Shown here: piece by piece, positions 35,181 through 45,869 of the stretch
Layout of the letters: each line of letters starts with the position of its first letter
Numbering within the stretch: position 1 is the stretch's first letter
From: Nemertoderma westbladi
Taxonomy: Eukaryota; Xenacoelomorpha; Nemertodermatida; Nemertodermatidae
NCBI GenBank assembly: GCA_032718475.1
Contig: JAUCBJ010000832.1
Span: 39,883 to 103,882 of the forward strand
Direction of reading: 5' to 3'
Length of the DNA: 64,000 nucleotides
Made by a program: the position numbers and the translations under genes
The notes under the pieces: model-generated
Seen by the model: the letters and a program-made list of their open reading frames with translations, nothing else
Told to the model about the DNA's origin: nothing
Database searches by the model: none

Positions 35181-35780
35181 TGTTGCGTGTCCGTCCCACC
35201 CTTCCCGAACCCCGAAGGGATTGGTTATCAGGAAAGCGGTACTGCTTGGCTAAGGGTCGGTCAAGTCGGTAGACCCGGTTGCGTGTCCGTCCCACCCTTC
35301 CCGAACCGCGAAGGGATCGGTCATCAGGAAAGCGGTACGGCTTGGTTAGGGGTCTGTCGGTTCATCGCAGGGTCCCAACTACCTAAGCTTTCCAAATCCT
35401 TTTCAGGCTCGTAGTCGCTTCGGTAGCCGAGAAGCTGCTCCAAATAGTTGGTAGGCCATTAGAGTCCGGTCCTTTGTCTTTCGACCCTGTTGCGTGTCCG
35501 TCCCACCCTTCCTGAACCCCGAAGGGATCGGTCATCAGGAAAGCAGTACGGCTTGGCTAGGTGTCTGTCAGCCCATTGTGAGTCCCAACTGTCGGTAGCT
35601 TTCCGAGTCCCTTTCAGGCTCGTAGTAACGCCGGTCGTGGAACCCACTCCAGGAAGGCAGTCCTGGTCAAACCCTTCCTCCGTCTAGTCGGTCGATCCGT
35701 CGCAAATCCCTGATGCAATCAGCAGACTTTCCGAGTCCCTTTCAGGCTCGTAATAACTGCTGTTGGCCAGGAACCGCTAA
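35180..35780. repeat. GC-rich tandem repeat
   Basis: GTTGCGTGTCCGTCCCACCC followed by GAAGGGAT and ATCAGGAAAGC occurs at about 35185, 35279 and 35489. TTTCAGGCTCGTA occurs at about 35401, 35619 and 35741. Composite units of 95-215 bp; no coding evidence. Confidence 0.8.
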
Positions 35781-36299
35781 GGGCAGTCCTTGTCCCTAGG
35801 CCTAGCGAGTTACCAAAACTACCTCTACAGGCAGTAGGAAGTTGGCTAGGCCTAATAGTATCAGGTAAACCTGAGTACTGCTTGATTTTGCTTCCCACCC
35901 TTGGCTCTTAAATATCTGATATGAGTCCCGTGCCCCGTAAGTCGCCCCAATATTCGCCCATAAATCTCCCCCAGTCCATTGAATATACCCAAATTCCATG
36001 TTCCTGCACCTAGTACTGATATTGGAATATTCATTATAAATAAATCCGAAAAAATATTCAACTTGCGTTATGAAAAGTTGAAATACTGCGAACAGTCCCC
36101 CCCAATGACCTTCGTGAGGTCTATTGGTAGATCAAGTTTGCGCAAGTCATTTCCCATATAAAAAACCCAAATATTAATATTGCATAGTCCTGATTAATTT
36201 TTCCTAGAGTTAGTTTACGTATAGATATAAAAAATAAATGTTCGATATAAATGTCCATAGAATATCCTGGTCTTCTATTTCTTACTCTGATATGCTTTC

Positions 36300-37836
36300 C
36301 TTCTCTTCGCCCATCTACTCTCATCGATCGCCACGGAGCATCATCGTCCATCGCGAGCATCGCTGCAGCTTGTCACCTGGCAGCCCTTCCTTTAGATGGT
36401 AGCGGGATCATGTCCGTCCATCTCTCCAACTCGGTGATGCGGGCCTCTAGAAACCATTCTCCATCACCAAATGCTTCTTTGTATGAGTATAAGCATCTGA
36501 GGATCTCGAAGGGACCAAATAATCCAGCGCTCAATAGTAAATCCACATAATGGAAAGGTAGTGTCGCTGCCGTATGGAGGCATTCTGGGAACAAGAAGTA
36601 TCCGCACACCATCTCTTGCGCGACATTTTGAGCGCTTCTACGCACTTTGGTCTTTACGTGGTTATTTGCTTATGTTTCAAACATTACCATATTTCCCATA
36701 GCTGTCGCGTCCTTAGTAGGACACTTTATGTTACAATGGGGGCTTGCGGAATGTCCACGGAAACCGCATTTTGTGCAGAGGTTGTAGAGGGTTGGGCAAA
36801 CCGATACGTCGTGGCCAGATATAGTGCAATAGGGACAGTAAAGAATCCCAAGTATCTGGAGACATGACTCGGTAACCCGATGTCTCCTTCCGCGTGGACA
36901 TTGTTCCGAACCGCAGTTTCCGCACACCTCTAGTTGCATCTCTCGGCCGAAAAATATCGGAATCGGTACGCCGGCATAATACTCCAGCCATCTATCACTC
37001 TTGGGGATAATCGCAGTAACCGGTAGCCCACAGAATGCTGGGCTTTTGCGGAGTATGCTCTTGCTACGATAACCTTCCTTATAGCCCGCCGGTCGCATCC
37101 CGAGCGCCCGTTTCTGGCGGTGGATCCACTCGGTTTGTTCGGCGTACCACCGGGTGAGTCGCATAGGGTCTTTTGGGACAGAGGGTGCCGTTGCCACAAC
37201 CGGTCGGCGAAGGGGTGCCGGAGCATTCGCCGAAGGAATTCCAAGGAGGTCTACAGGGGTTGGAGCTACGCTGGGACCCTTCGCAACCTGTATAGCTGAG
37301 CGGGTCCGCTGGGTACTGGTACTCGGGATCTCCGAAGACCAGTCTTCTCCTCCCGGGAACGGATATGGAGACAACCTCAGACATGTGTCGCCGAAGTCGC
37401 TAAGCGCGAAGGTGGTTACTAACTCCCTAGTGGGACTGCCAGAGCCAAGCGGGGTGGTTACGCCTGCCTCCATTGCAGGTTCGGCCGCGGCGACCCGTTT
37501 GGCGGCTGGTCTGTAAGCAACTTCCGGATCGAGTTGTCGTTTTGGGGTGGATAGCAGGACACCTTCCTGTAGCCATAATTCCTCCCCGTCCGATGATATC
37601 AATGGTTCTTCTGCACCGAGGAGATCAACAATCGAAGGGATGTTGTACAGTCCGTTATCATCCCAGGATGCGATGACATTGTGTGTTTTCGTATCTCCCG
37701 GTGGGATATTCTCTACCACTTTGAACGCGTGGTCGATAACTTTGTTCCACTCATAGTCGATGAAGGATCTAGGAACCGCATTAATGAGTTTATCGAGAGT
37801 CTTGCAGATGAACTTGGCAACCGTATATGATTCCAT
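36300..37836 (-). CDS. gag-like zinc-knuckle protein (second copy of this family)
   Basis: Main frame 37836-36670, 388 codons, ATG nine codons after an in-frame stop. Residues 1-130 are mixed; 130-250 are Pro/Ser/Thr-rich and disordered; then a basic helix-rich stretch (RLTRWYAEQTEWIHRQKR) and a Cys-rich end: CGNCGSEQCP at about 308, CPYCTISGHDVSVC at about 333, CTKCGFRGHSASPHC at about 352. A further stretch in a shifted frame (36645-36373) may be its continuation. This looks like the RNA-binding gag/ORF1 protein of a retroelement. It reads in the same direction as the RT copy just upstream of it on the minus strand (37928-40176), but the RT copy ends truncated at the junction, so I do not think the two form one element. 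Confidence 0.55.
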
Positions 37837-37927
37837 TGTGATGTAGATAAAGTTCCGTCAATCCGGATTCTCCCATTTCTGGTGGATCATCCACTTTCTT
37901 TCTACGTCCTTCCAACGATTCTCTCGC

Positions 37928-40176
37928 TCATTCTTTATCTCTAATTCCGGGTCGTTCCGAAGGAATGGCTTGGAGTGCGTTCGTCTGTATCACCTTGTAG
38001 GCCGCATCCTGAGTGATCCGGCTCTCGGCGAGGGCGGAAGCGAGACAGGCTGTGTGGTCCGCGACATGGAGGGGGCGACCCATAGTCATGGCGTCAACCA
38101 CTCCGTCCGTTCCAGCGAGAGACGACTCACGGGCGGGGCCATGGCGCACCGTCGGATCATGGATCCCAATGCCGCCATGTCGAACTGGGAGGAGGAGCAA
38201 CTCCTCATCGACAGACCCAGGCAAACCAAACAGAGCCGGGATAAACTGGCGCAACAGTGCTGAACGGATGGGCGCCACATCCTCCACCTCTGTGTCCACC
38301 ACCCGCAACAGGTAATCCCACTCTGCCTGAACACAGCGGGTCAACCCAGTGTGGGCAGTCTGGGGGAACTCCTTGGCCACCTCGGCGAGTCGACCAATAC
38401 TCCAGATCCAACCGGAGACCTTCTCGGCGATAAACTCGCGCAAACCCAGTGTGTCGCCCACATAACCCCCCAGGAATCGGTGCCCGGGAACTTGGTGGGC
38501 TCTGGGTTATAACCGATTCGGGGTCCGACACGAAGCAGCTCCTCCCATCAAGCCATCACCCCCTCGAGTGAACCTGCCGAGGAGGCATCATCAGCATACC
38601 AACATGGCCTCTGTGTGACAGTTGGGCTGCAGGTTCAAACAACGGCGGGACAACGGGTTGAGTCAATGGCGGATCAGCGGGTAAAGTCGATGGCAAGGTG
38701 CCGGGTGGAGGCAATGGCGGGTCTGCGGTTGGAGTCGATGGTGAGTTGGCGGGTAGAGTCAACTGCAGGTCGACGGGTCGAGTCAACAACGAATCAGCTG
38801 GTAGAGTCGACGACGGGTCAGGGGGTTGATTCGATGGTGCGTCAGCTGGTTGAGTCGGCATTGGGTCGGACTCGGTGGGTTGAGTCGACAGAGGGACAGC
38901 GGGTAGAGTCAACAGTGGGTCAGACTCGGCGGGTTGAGTTGACGGTGGGTCAGCGGGTGGAGTCGACAGTGGGTCGGACTTGGCGGGTTGAGTCAATGGT
39001 GAGTCTGCGGGTGGAGTCGACGGTGAGTCAGCGGTTAATGTCGATGGCGGGTCGGTGGGATGTGTCGGATGAGGATGAACATCCCGCAATGACCGAATCA
39101 AGGGAAGGGTCCCACAGCCATACCCAAGCATGGCTGCCGGGTCGCCCTGGGTGTACCCCTCCCTGCTCCACAGTGGCTTACTGGATCCCTGGAGATAGAG
39201 GGCCGCGTGTCCGTTGTACGCTTTGTACAAGAACCGGGAACACCGGTGCCAGTACATGCGCGCGTTCCACAAGGCTACCGGGCAGCTAAACGCATTTGCG
39301 GCGTCAACGAGGAGCATGCACTGTGTGGAGTCTTCATCGTAGAATGTAGACATCGCGTGGACATCGCCTTCAATGCCCGCCTTAACTCTGGCCCACACTC
39401 CATTATGAAGTCCGTCTTGGTGACTGACGTGAGACAATTCGTGAGGAGACGGTACAGAACCTCGCCGATACCGATAGGATGGACACCGGGTTCCTTATCC
39501 ACCGCTACGAGGCGGCAGGCCCGGAGAGCGCGGATCTCATGCCAAGGTACCACCGAGTTGGCGAGGCGATGAGCCAACCCGGCGATGGCCTCATGGAGGC
39601 GGGAGCTGTGCGCCTCATAGCGGGTGAGGAGGGCGCTCCACAATTCAGCATCGCCACCGATCAGACCAGCTCCACCCCGTAGCTGTCAACTGTGATGTCA
39701 ACATCCGCGAAGGCAGGCAACACGTCGCAGGACTCAATCGCATCCGGAGAGACATCCATCTGAGGGGGATGTTTTTCAGCGAGGACATCGCGAACAGTAA
39801 CTCCCGGTAGTCGTCCCTCGGCTTGGGCATCGGGGTAAAAGATCCCACCACTGTCCCTGTCTGTAACGAGTCTTACAGCCGCCCTGTTCTGTCCCGCCAG
39901 AATCTTCCTATTATAAGTTCAGGTAGGGTTAACCTGGCGCAAACCGCTGGATTTGGCGAACTTTAAGCTGCAACGTTCAGCCTCCACCACCAGCTGTTGA
40001 TACTCCTCCCGTTGCCACATACCGACCCTGCGCAATATAGTGCGCCGAATATCCACTGACTTTTTAATGTCGGGATTCCGGTGGAAAACAGTGGCGATAA
40101 AGCTGAGGGGCCGTTCCGACAGCAATGCTGGGAGCCCTGTGACATTATCCAGAGTCACCCAAATATATCGTCTCAA
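37928..40176 (-). pseudogene. GC-rich RT element, second copy (minus)
   Basis: Frames 40176-39919, 39643-39275, 39437-38556 and 38461-37928 together cover the region upstream of RT, the RT and the post-RT domain of the element at 60825. Landmarks: DIRRTILRRVGMW, VHPIGIGEVLYRL, LLVDAANAF (motif A), REGYTQGDPAAM (motif B), WYADD (about 38607, one frame away) and HRFLGG-like sequence after it. Frameshifts near 39400, 38600 and 38500 kill it. Between motifs B and C it carries ~150 codons of Pro/Ser/Thr repeats (38640-39090). The N-terminal Cys-rich part and the C-terminal nuclease are absent. Confidence 0.75.
38640..39090. repeat. minisatellite inside the RT reading frame
   Basis: Diverged 30-36 bp units with GGGTCAG, CGGGT(A/T)GAGTCGA variants. 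Read on the minus strand they give P-S/L-T-x-P-A-D/E repeats between the QGDP and YADD motifs. Confidence 0.8.
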
Positions 40177-40362
40177 ATTGTTACTAACACTAATATGCCT
40201 ATATGTGTATAAGAGTTATAGCATGAGTGTCCCAACTATGAGTGTCCTAATTCACGTGCGTCAGGTTACTTTAATTAAATTAAATTAATTGATTAATTAA
40301 TTAATTAACGGAAATATTACATATTACAAAGTAAGATGTTTGAATGTGATACCCATTTCTAG

Positions 40363-40567
40363 GTATTTTTGTTAAACAATCTCGAAGATTTGAGCAGTCT
40401 TGACAGTAACAGCGATCAACTCTGCGAGCAAATAAGATCCACAGATTTCGTCACCAATGTAACATGCAAAGGCGAAGGAGGATTCGCATTATCTGGAAGA
40501 TATGTCGTTATTTACCATAAATCTGATGTTATCAATATCGATGAGGTGGAAGTGATTGAACAAATAC
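40363..40567 (+). CDS. exon 4 seen: FTP (fucolectin-like) domain 1, second half
   Basis: A 205-bp exon, TTTCTAG acceptor and GTAAGT donor, phase 0 in and phase 1 out, exactly what is needed after the exon at 33284. It encodes the C-terminal strands of the domain: a Cys in DQLCEQI, another in NVTCKG, then LSGRYVVIYHKSD and a terminal VEVIEQI, comparable to the C-x-G-RYV-x-I and LCEVEV blocks of fucolectins. The 6.8-kb intron before it holds two retroelement genes. Joined directly to the EGF exon at 51521, the split codon would read His rather than the usual Asp, so an exon may be missing in between. Confidence 0.8.
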
Positions 40568-40654
40568 GTAAGTGTATACAATAATAATAATACAGTATAT
40601 GGTAATGGTAAGTGTACATAATAAAGAGACCAATACCCCGCTGTTCTTAAAACG

Positions 40655-40850
40655 TGATATTTATTTTGCAAATTTGGCATTACTCATGCCAAAACATTCG
40701 CATAAAATTAAGTAGAAACATAGGTATCCTGAACAAAGTAGAAAATTTCGCAACACCACATGTTCTGACTACACTCTACCATACTATAATAAACCCATAC
40801 CTTCATTACTGTAATGCTATCTGGGCCTTCCAAGGTGGAAGCTCATATTC
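40655..40850 (+). pseudogene. CR1/L2-like LINE fragment (RT thumb region)
   Basis: The frame reads KLSRNIGILNKVENF, TLYHTIINPYLHYCNAIW, the well-known K-I-S-K-x-IG-I-L and Y-PYL-x-YC-x-x-W blocks that follow the RT palm in CR1/L2/jockey LINEs. Nothing else of the element remains. Confidence 0.65.
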
Positions 40851-41021
40851 AAAACCTTTACCAACCAACAATACTACATCAAACCGGCCATACAAAAGAA
40901 AACGAAGGCATCATTAGAGACAAACCGACAGCGACTATAGGAACTCTTCACCGTCTGCAGCAAAGGGCCAAACAAAATTGTAATATCTAGGGGCAACATC
41001 AACTCTAACCCACTAACAATC

Positions 41022-41330
41022 CTACTACTACTACTAGGATCGGCATGTTGCATTGCAGCTGCATTTTTAAGAATGCTGTGCCGGCTTGTCAACAAAATTG
41101 CACTGCCACAACTCCCTATCACCCATGACATTTGCTAGATCATCCGCATCTTCAAGGCCAGTGTTCTTTAAGATGTGTCTCAAGAAAGTCATGGGCTGTC
41201 CACCATGCTTATTCACTCCATGAGGCTGCCAAAGTACAAGATTATGCACTGGCTGGATGCTCACGGCGAAAGCAATGTCCTGCAAAGCGGAGGCGATTTT
41301 GTTCTAGTGTCAAGCTTGGGGGAACCAATG
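41022..41330 (-). mobile_element. RTE-like LINE, 3' end only
   Basis: A TACTACTACTACTAGG tail (read as TAG repeats on the minus strand), then the same sequence as 8934-9220, including GGQPMTFLRHIL and NVMGDRELW. 5' truncated at about 41330. Confidence 0.85.
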
Positions 41331-42194
41331 TTACTGCAGTTAAATTTCACCTCCGTGTGCAATGTAAAAATAGGTACAATAGTCCTACAGTAAGTTATTA
41401 GTTTATTAATTATTTACTACTTATACTGTAAATACGCTTTATAATAAATTGTTCTGTACATTACATCTTTATTGTTGAGTCGGACATTGTCACGCTCTCG
41501 GTAAAGTTGTACATGTACATAGTGTAATTACGTTTTATATTGGTTTTAGGTTAGCGTAGTGTAATATTGTATTTGTAACCAAGAAACATAAAGGACAGCT
41601 TTACGGGTAATCCTAGATCAGGGGTAATTAGAGGTAATCTGTGAAGCTCTCTCCACAGACCTTTGGTATATATTCTTCACTCCTTCGAGCTTCATTATTG
41701 CTCCACTAGAACCAGTGTAATTCTTTGTACAGTGATGTTCTTTGGCTATGGAAGAACGATTGTCTGCTTTTGAAACAACCTTGCAAAACTTTGAAAGGAT
41801 CTCAACGTCAAGTACTTTCTCACTATCAACACTGATGCAAGATACATAACCATTCAGAGAAGAATATTCTCGATGTTGCCATGAACCATCGAAAGATGCG
41901 GCTATTTCATTTTTATCTTATTTCATTTTTCTTCATCTACAGTAGCAGTACCAGTAGCTACAGTATGGCTTCCAAATAGGGTTTGAAATTCTTAGGTGGA
42001 CCTGTCAATCCAGCTACAGAACAAAAGATGTGGATGCTGTCCCAAACCCACACAGCAACCCAAACCCACACAGCAAATACAATATAACATTCACAAGTTG
42101 ACTTCAGAAAGCAGGGGATATGAGGGACTCTTCCTTAAACATGAAAAACTTTCTATACATAAGTGTATATGTAACCGAGAGGGTTTGTGGTCAC
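41331..42194. other. intron sequence, no gene seen
   Basis: A small tandem repeat CAAACCCACACAGCAA near 42042-42078 is the only structure noted. Confidence 0.4.
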
Positions 42195-42490
42195 CGGATA
42201 TTGGATTGGGGAGTGGTTGGATAATGCAGTCGAAAAAGAAAAAGTGTTGGGTTGAGAGAACAAGTTGGGTTTAATCTTCCTTTTATTCTAACTGATCTAG
42301 TTCTTTTAGTGCTGATACACACTGATTCCAAATATGTGGGACGCCCAAATACAACAATATAAATAGAATATACACAATAAATGAGTTTATAACGATATTA
42401 ATAAGCCTACAGTACAAATTATTTATTCAAGCAGAGAGCTATATTTAGTTAGATAGATTTTAACCCCCCAGAACTACGTTTGAAACTTTG
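42195..42490. repeat. dispersed repeat (also at 34865 and, inverted, at 54600)
   Basis: TCACCGGATATTGG, GCAGTCGAAAAAG, CTGATTCCAAATATGTGGGAC, AATATAAATAGAATATACAC and the terminal TTTTAACCCCCCAGAAC are matched by 54600-54790 on the opposite strand. The Polinton-like element starts 28 bases beyond its end. Confidence 0.6.
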
Positions 42491-42517
42491 AACCGTTTGA
42501 ATTCTGGGAAACCGGGC

Positions 42518-43453
42518 AGTAGTATAGGTTTGCTCCTCTCGGCGACAGTTAGACCCAACTGATACCGATTGGGTGTCATATGACACCCTATTATCACCCA
42601 TAGGGTGTCATTGGGTGTCATTGGCGCCACACTGTCTGGGTGACACCTCCCAATTAGGCTAATTAGACCCTAATTGATAGGTGGCATCAATTAATTAGTA
42701 CAATTAAACCCTAATAAGTGTCTTACGACTCCTAATTATGGTTTAATTGATTATCCTAATTAATCAGACTGATTAGCGCCCTGACACACAATGGGTCATC
42801 AGTTGGGTCTAACTGTTGCGGAGAGGAGCAAAGGGCGCACGGCGGCTCTTTTATTTATTAATACTTATTTATTTGTATTTAATTTTAATTAATTATTTGT
42901 ATTTAATTTTACTTTATTTATTTGTATTTAATTTTAAATTAATTATTCATTTGTACTTTATTTGAAATTAATTAATTGTATTCATTTTACTTTATATATT
43001 GATTTCTATTTTTAGATTAATTAGTTTTTATATTACTTGCCGCTACTAAATGAGATCATTATTGGAAGCATCTAACCATAGACTTGCAGCCTTATTTAGC
43101 CCTAGGGTATACAGAGCTCCCTTACTGGTAACTATTTTGGAGTTAATGTTAGCGAAGGGCCTAAACTTAAGACAAGCTATCGCCTAGGTTACCAGTTACG
43201 CATGGATGAGCAATTTATCGGGGCCCCTCTTAAAATTATTTGTGCTGCGTCAGGATTGCCTCATTTAAGGAAGCCGCATCCCTATCGATTATCTAATTAT
43301 GGTATCGCTAACCATTTTCAGTATACTGTATAATTAAATAGGGTCCTCTTTAAATACAAAGTTTATATATATACAGTTTATCTTCATTTTAATTTGTTTT
43401 TATTTACAACCCTAATTGTTATACTGTATTATAATTTATGTTTTATAATAACA
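42518..43453 (+). repeat. left TIR, outer part
   Basis: Matches the reverse complement of about 47850-48772 with scattered differences. It includes the perfect palindrome GGGTGTCATATGACACCC near 42571, and a broken version of the ORF kept intact in the right arm (a 2-base insertion near 43115). Confidence 0.85.
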
Positions 43454-43454
43454 T

Positions 43455-43593
43455 TATTTATCACCTAGTTATTTAGTTATTTTACGAGTTATTTATCCTC
43501 GGGGAGTTAACGAAACCCTCGGCTTCGCCTCGTGTTTGTTAAATGCCCTCGGATAAATAACTCGTAAAATAACTAAATAACTGGGTGATAAAT
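43455..43593. repeat. long hairpin with CCTCGG/GTTAACG loop
   Basis: The left arm, from TTATTTATCACC to ATTTATCCTCGG, is the near-perfect reverse complement of the right arm ending TGGGTGATAAAT. The loop has its own smaller stem (ACCCTCGGCTTCGCCTCG). Confidence 0.85.
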
Positions 43594-44064
43594 ATGTTGT
43601 CACCCGATCTCCACACGGGATAGGTTCTGCCAATGCAACATTTCTAAAAGGGTTTTGTTTGGGGGACTAAGAATGGAAATGGGGCATGGAAATTTTGGGG
43701 GTACAATCATAAAAATTTACATTAGTTATTTATCCATGGAAGATAACTAATTGTAAAGCAATTAATTGTACTGATTTTATGGTGATCTTCGAATATTAAT
43801 TAATAAATTTATATAATCCATCCTAACTTAAGTAAGGAAAGGGTGTGGCGGTATAAGCGGGTTATTTTATTCAAAAATTGAGATATTACTGAAAATTTCC
43901 TTAGATATGGCAATAATGTCCGAATTTCCACTAAATTTATTAGATTATTACTTAGGGTTACATGACTGTTTTAATTATGTTTTATGCTTGACTATCAATA
44001 ATAACAAAAAAAACAAACGAACAATCAGTCTGGGTACATTCTGATAACTGCATGTCAGCCATTA

Positions 44065-44865
44065 AGGCCGGTTTAAACGTGGAAACTTTTTGAGTAACTT
44101 TGTCGGCAACCAGCAACTTTTTTGGAGCAACTTAATTTATTCGCAGTTTAAAAGTGGAAATTTTACCAGCAACTTGGCCGGCAACTTTTTGAGCAACGTC
44201 GAGAATTTAATGTAAAATAGTATCTCTTTAGAAACTAGGCAATTATTACATTATTACACAGCCTCCCAATAATTATGTAACATTTCCGATTCCCTCTGTC
44301 GCCCTATTTTACATTATCATAATCGTATACAAATTCTATAGGCCCCCTACAATGAACTCGTTACAGGTGTCATTTACATTTATGGAAGTGTTTGTAACCC
44401 GAATATATCAAGGAAACATCGACACCTCAATAGTGGTTGGCAATTTCGGAACATAAGGAATTATTCGAATTTTTTAAACAAACATGTGCATGGGCAATGT
44501 GCATATGGGTGTATTGGCAATGTGCATGGGTTGGGTAAGCCTAGTGTATGTACTGTATACCAGTACCAGTACTGTATTCCATAATAATAAGTGAATTTAA
44601 AACAACAATAAAATTCATAAAAATAAAATTCAAGTGGGGGTGAACAATAAACAACCACGGAATTTTTCCCAAAAAACAGATTTTATCTAATAATTTAATT
44701 TGATTATTCCGCTTTAATCCGTACACTCAAATTGTTTCTTAAATTTCTGTCAAGTTTAAGCAACTTTTACAGCAGCTTTTTTTTACAACAACTTCGTGTT
44801 TACACAGAGAAATATGTAACTTGAGCGGCAACCTGGGTTGGTCTAAAAGTTGCCAAAACCGGCCT
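44065..44865. mobile_element. PIF/Harbinger-type MITE
   Basis: 801 bp with inverted ends AGGCCGGTTT and AAACCGGCCT and a TTA on each side (44062-44064, 44866-44868), the 3-bp TWA duplication of Harbinger-like elements. Subterminal regions repeat GCAACTTTT motifs in both orientations. No transposase. Confidence 0.65.
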
Positions 44866-45279
44866 TTACTGTAGTAGCTTATTAGTGAGCAAAACTGCTG
44901 GTATGCAAACCGATTATAGTGAACATCAGAACAATACTGTAACTGTAACAACCAATTGGATGACTGCAATACTTTTGAGAATGTTTGGATAACTTTTGTT
45001 AACGAAAAAGGTTGGTGCCTACTGTCTGCTCGTCTGACAGTACCGGTATACTGGTACGCAAACTGAAACTTGCACTAATATTGCTGATACCGGTACTGTA
45101 CCTACAGAAAAGATTCTTGGAACTGCGGCCTGATGTAATAATGGTTGCCATGTTACCTATAGAACTAATAGTTATCTTCCCATGGGTGGATAACTGGGTT
45201 GCTAGGTTACCCATAGAACTAATAGTTATTTTACCATGGGGGATAACTAGATGATAACTGGGAGTAAAGGGTGACAACA

Positions 45280-45523
45280 AGCTATATCCGGTTAATCCGT
45301 ATTAATTTTCTTTGTACTGAGGTTATCGAGGGCTCTCTTTCCAATGGTCCTATTCTAACGATCTAACCTACTGCATAATTAATTACTTAAGACTGCGAGG
45401 TATGCGTAATTAACACATCTCATTTACCAGTTTTCATTAAAAACTATGAAAAAGTTATATTGCTTGAGAGTTCTAAGGGGCAGGCCATGAGGCAAAATGT
45501 TTGAGGCTTATTTAGATATATTA
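45280..45523 (+). repeat. left TIR, inner part
   Basis: Reverse complement of 47614-47855 with a few changes. It is separated from the outer part of the left arm by the 1.8-kb insertion; in the right arm the two parts are continuous. Confidence 0.85.
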
Positions 45524-45729
45524 TTACTTAATTTTGACCCCCCCAATCAGCATCTACTACGGCATAGGCCATATCTTTTGCGGAGTCACAGAGTATTCTG
45601 AAGTTCCCAGTCTGCCGCTAGAGGGCGAAATGTCTCAAAGTGAAAACCATATGGTAGCCATGAATTGGATACTAGGCAATAATGCTGCATTTTGCAACGT
45701 TAGACCTATTGCTGACCGAACGAAAACTG

Positions 45730-45800
45730 CCTTGGTTCATGCAGGGATCGAACCCATGACATACGGGAGATGTGAATTCAACGCAACCACTACACCAAGG
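45730..45800 (-). repeat. tRNA-like sequence (Gly-CCC-like), SINE head or pseudogene
   Basis: On the minus strand, 71 nt with a perfect 7-bp acceptor stem (CCTTGGT with ACCAAGG), box A GGTGTAGTGG, an anticodon-like loop CTCCCGT (anticodon CCC) closed by four pairs, and box B GGGTTCGATCC. There are about four extra bases between the T arm and the acceptor stem, and the T stem is weak, so it is probably not a working tRNA. Confidence 0.5.
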
Positions 45801-45869
45801 TGGAACAGTAACCTTCGAATTTGTTCGTCGACGTTCGAATTTGTAAGACTCTCATTTAAGACCTGACAC

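Larger units (their letters stand above)
43454..45275. mobile_element. 1.8-kb insertion in the left TIR, 4-bp duplication AACA
   Basis: Comparison with the uninterrupted right arm shows 1822 extra bases here, with AACA on both sides (43450-43453 and 45276-45279). It starts TTATTTATCACC and ends AAAGGGTGAC, with no long TIR. It opens with a 47-bp-arm hairpin (43455-43593) and ends with a tandem 63-bp repeat containing CCATGGG and GATAACT (45140-45260). Class not determined. Confidence 0.65.

Noticed and set aside
38615-39289. 224-codon plus-strand ORF with VESTxGQRVES repeats
   Set aside because: Antisense shadow of the minisatellite inside the minus-strand RT.
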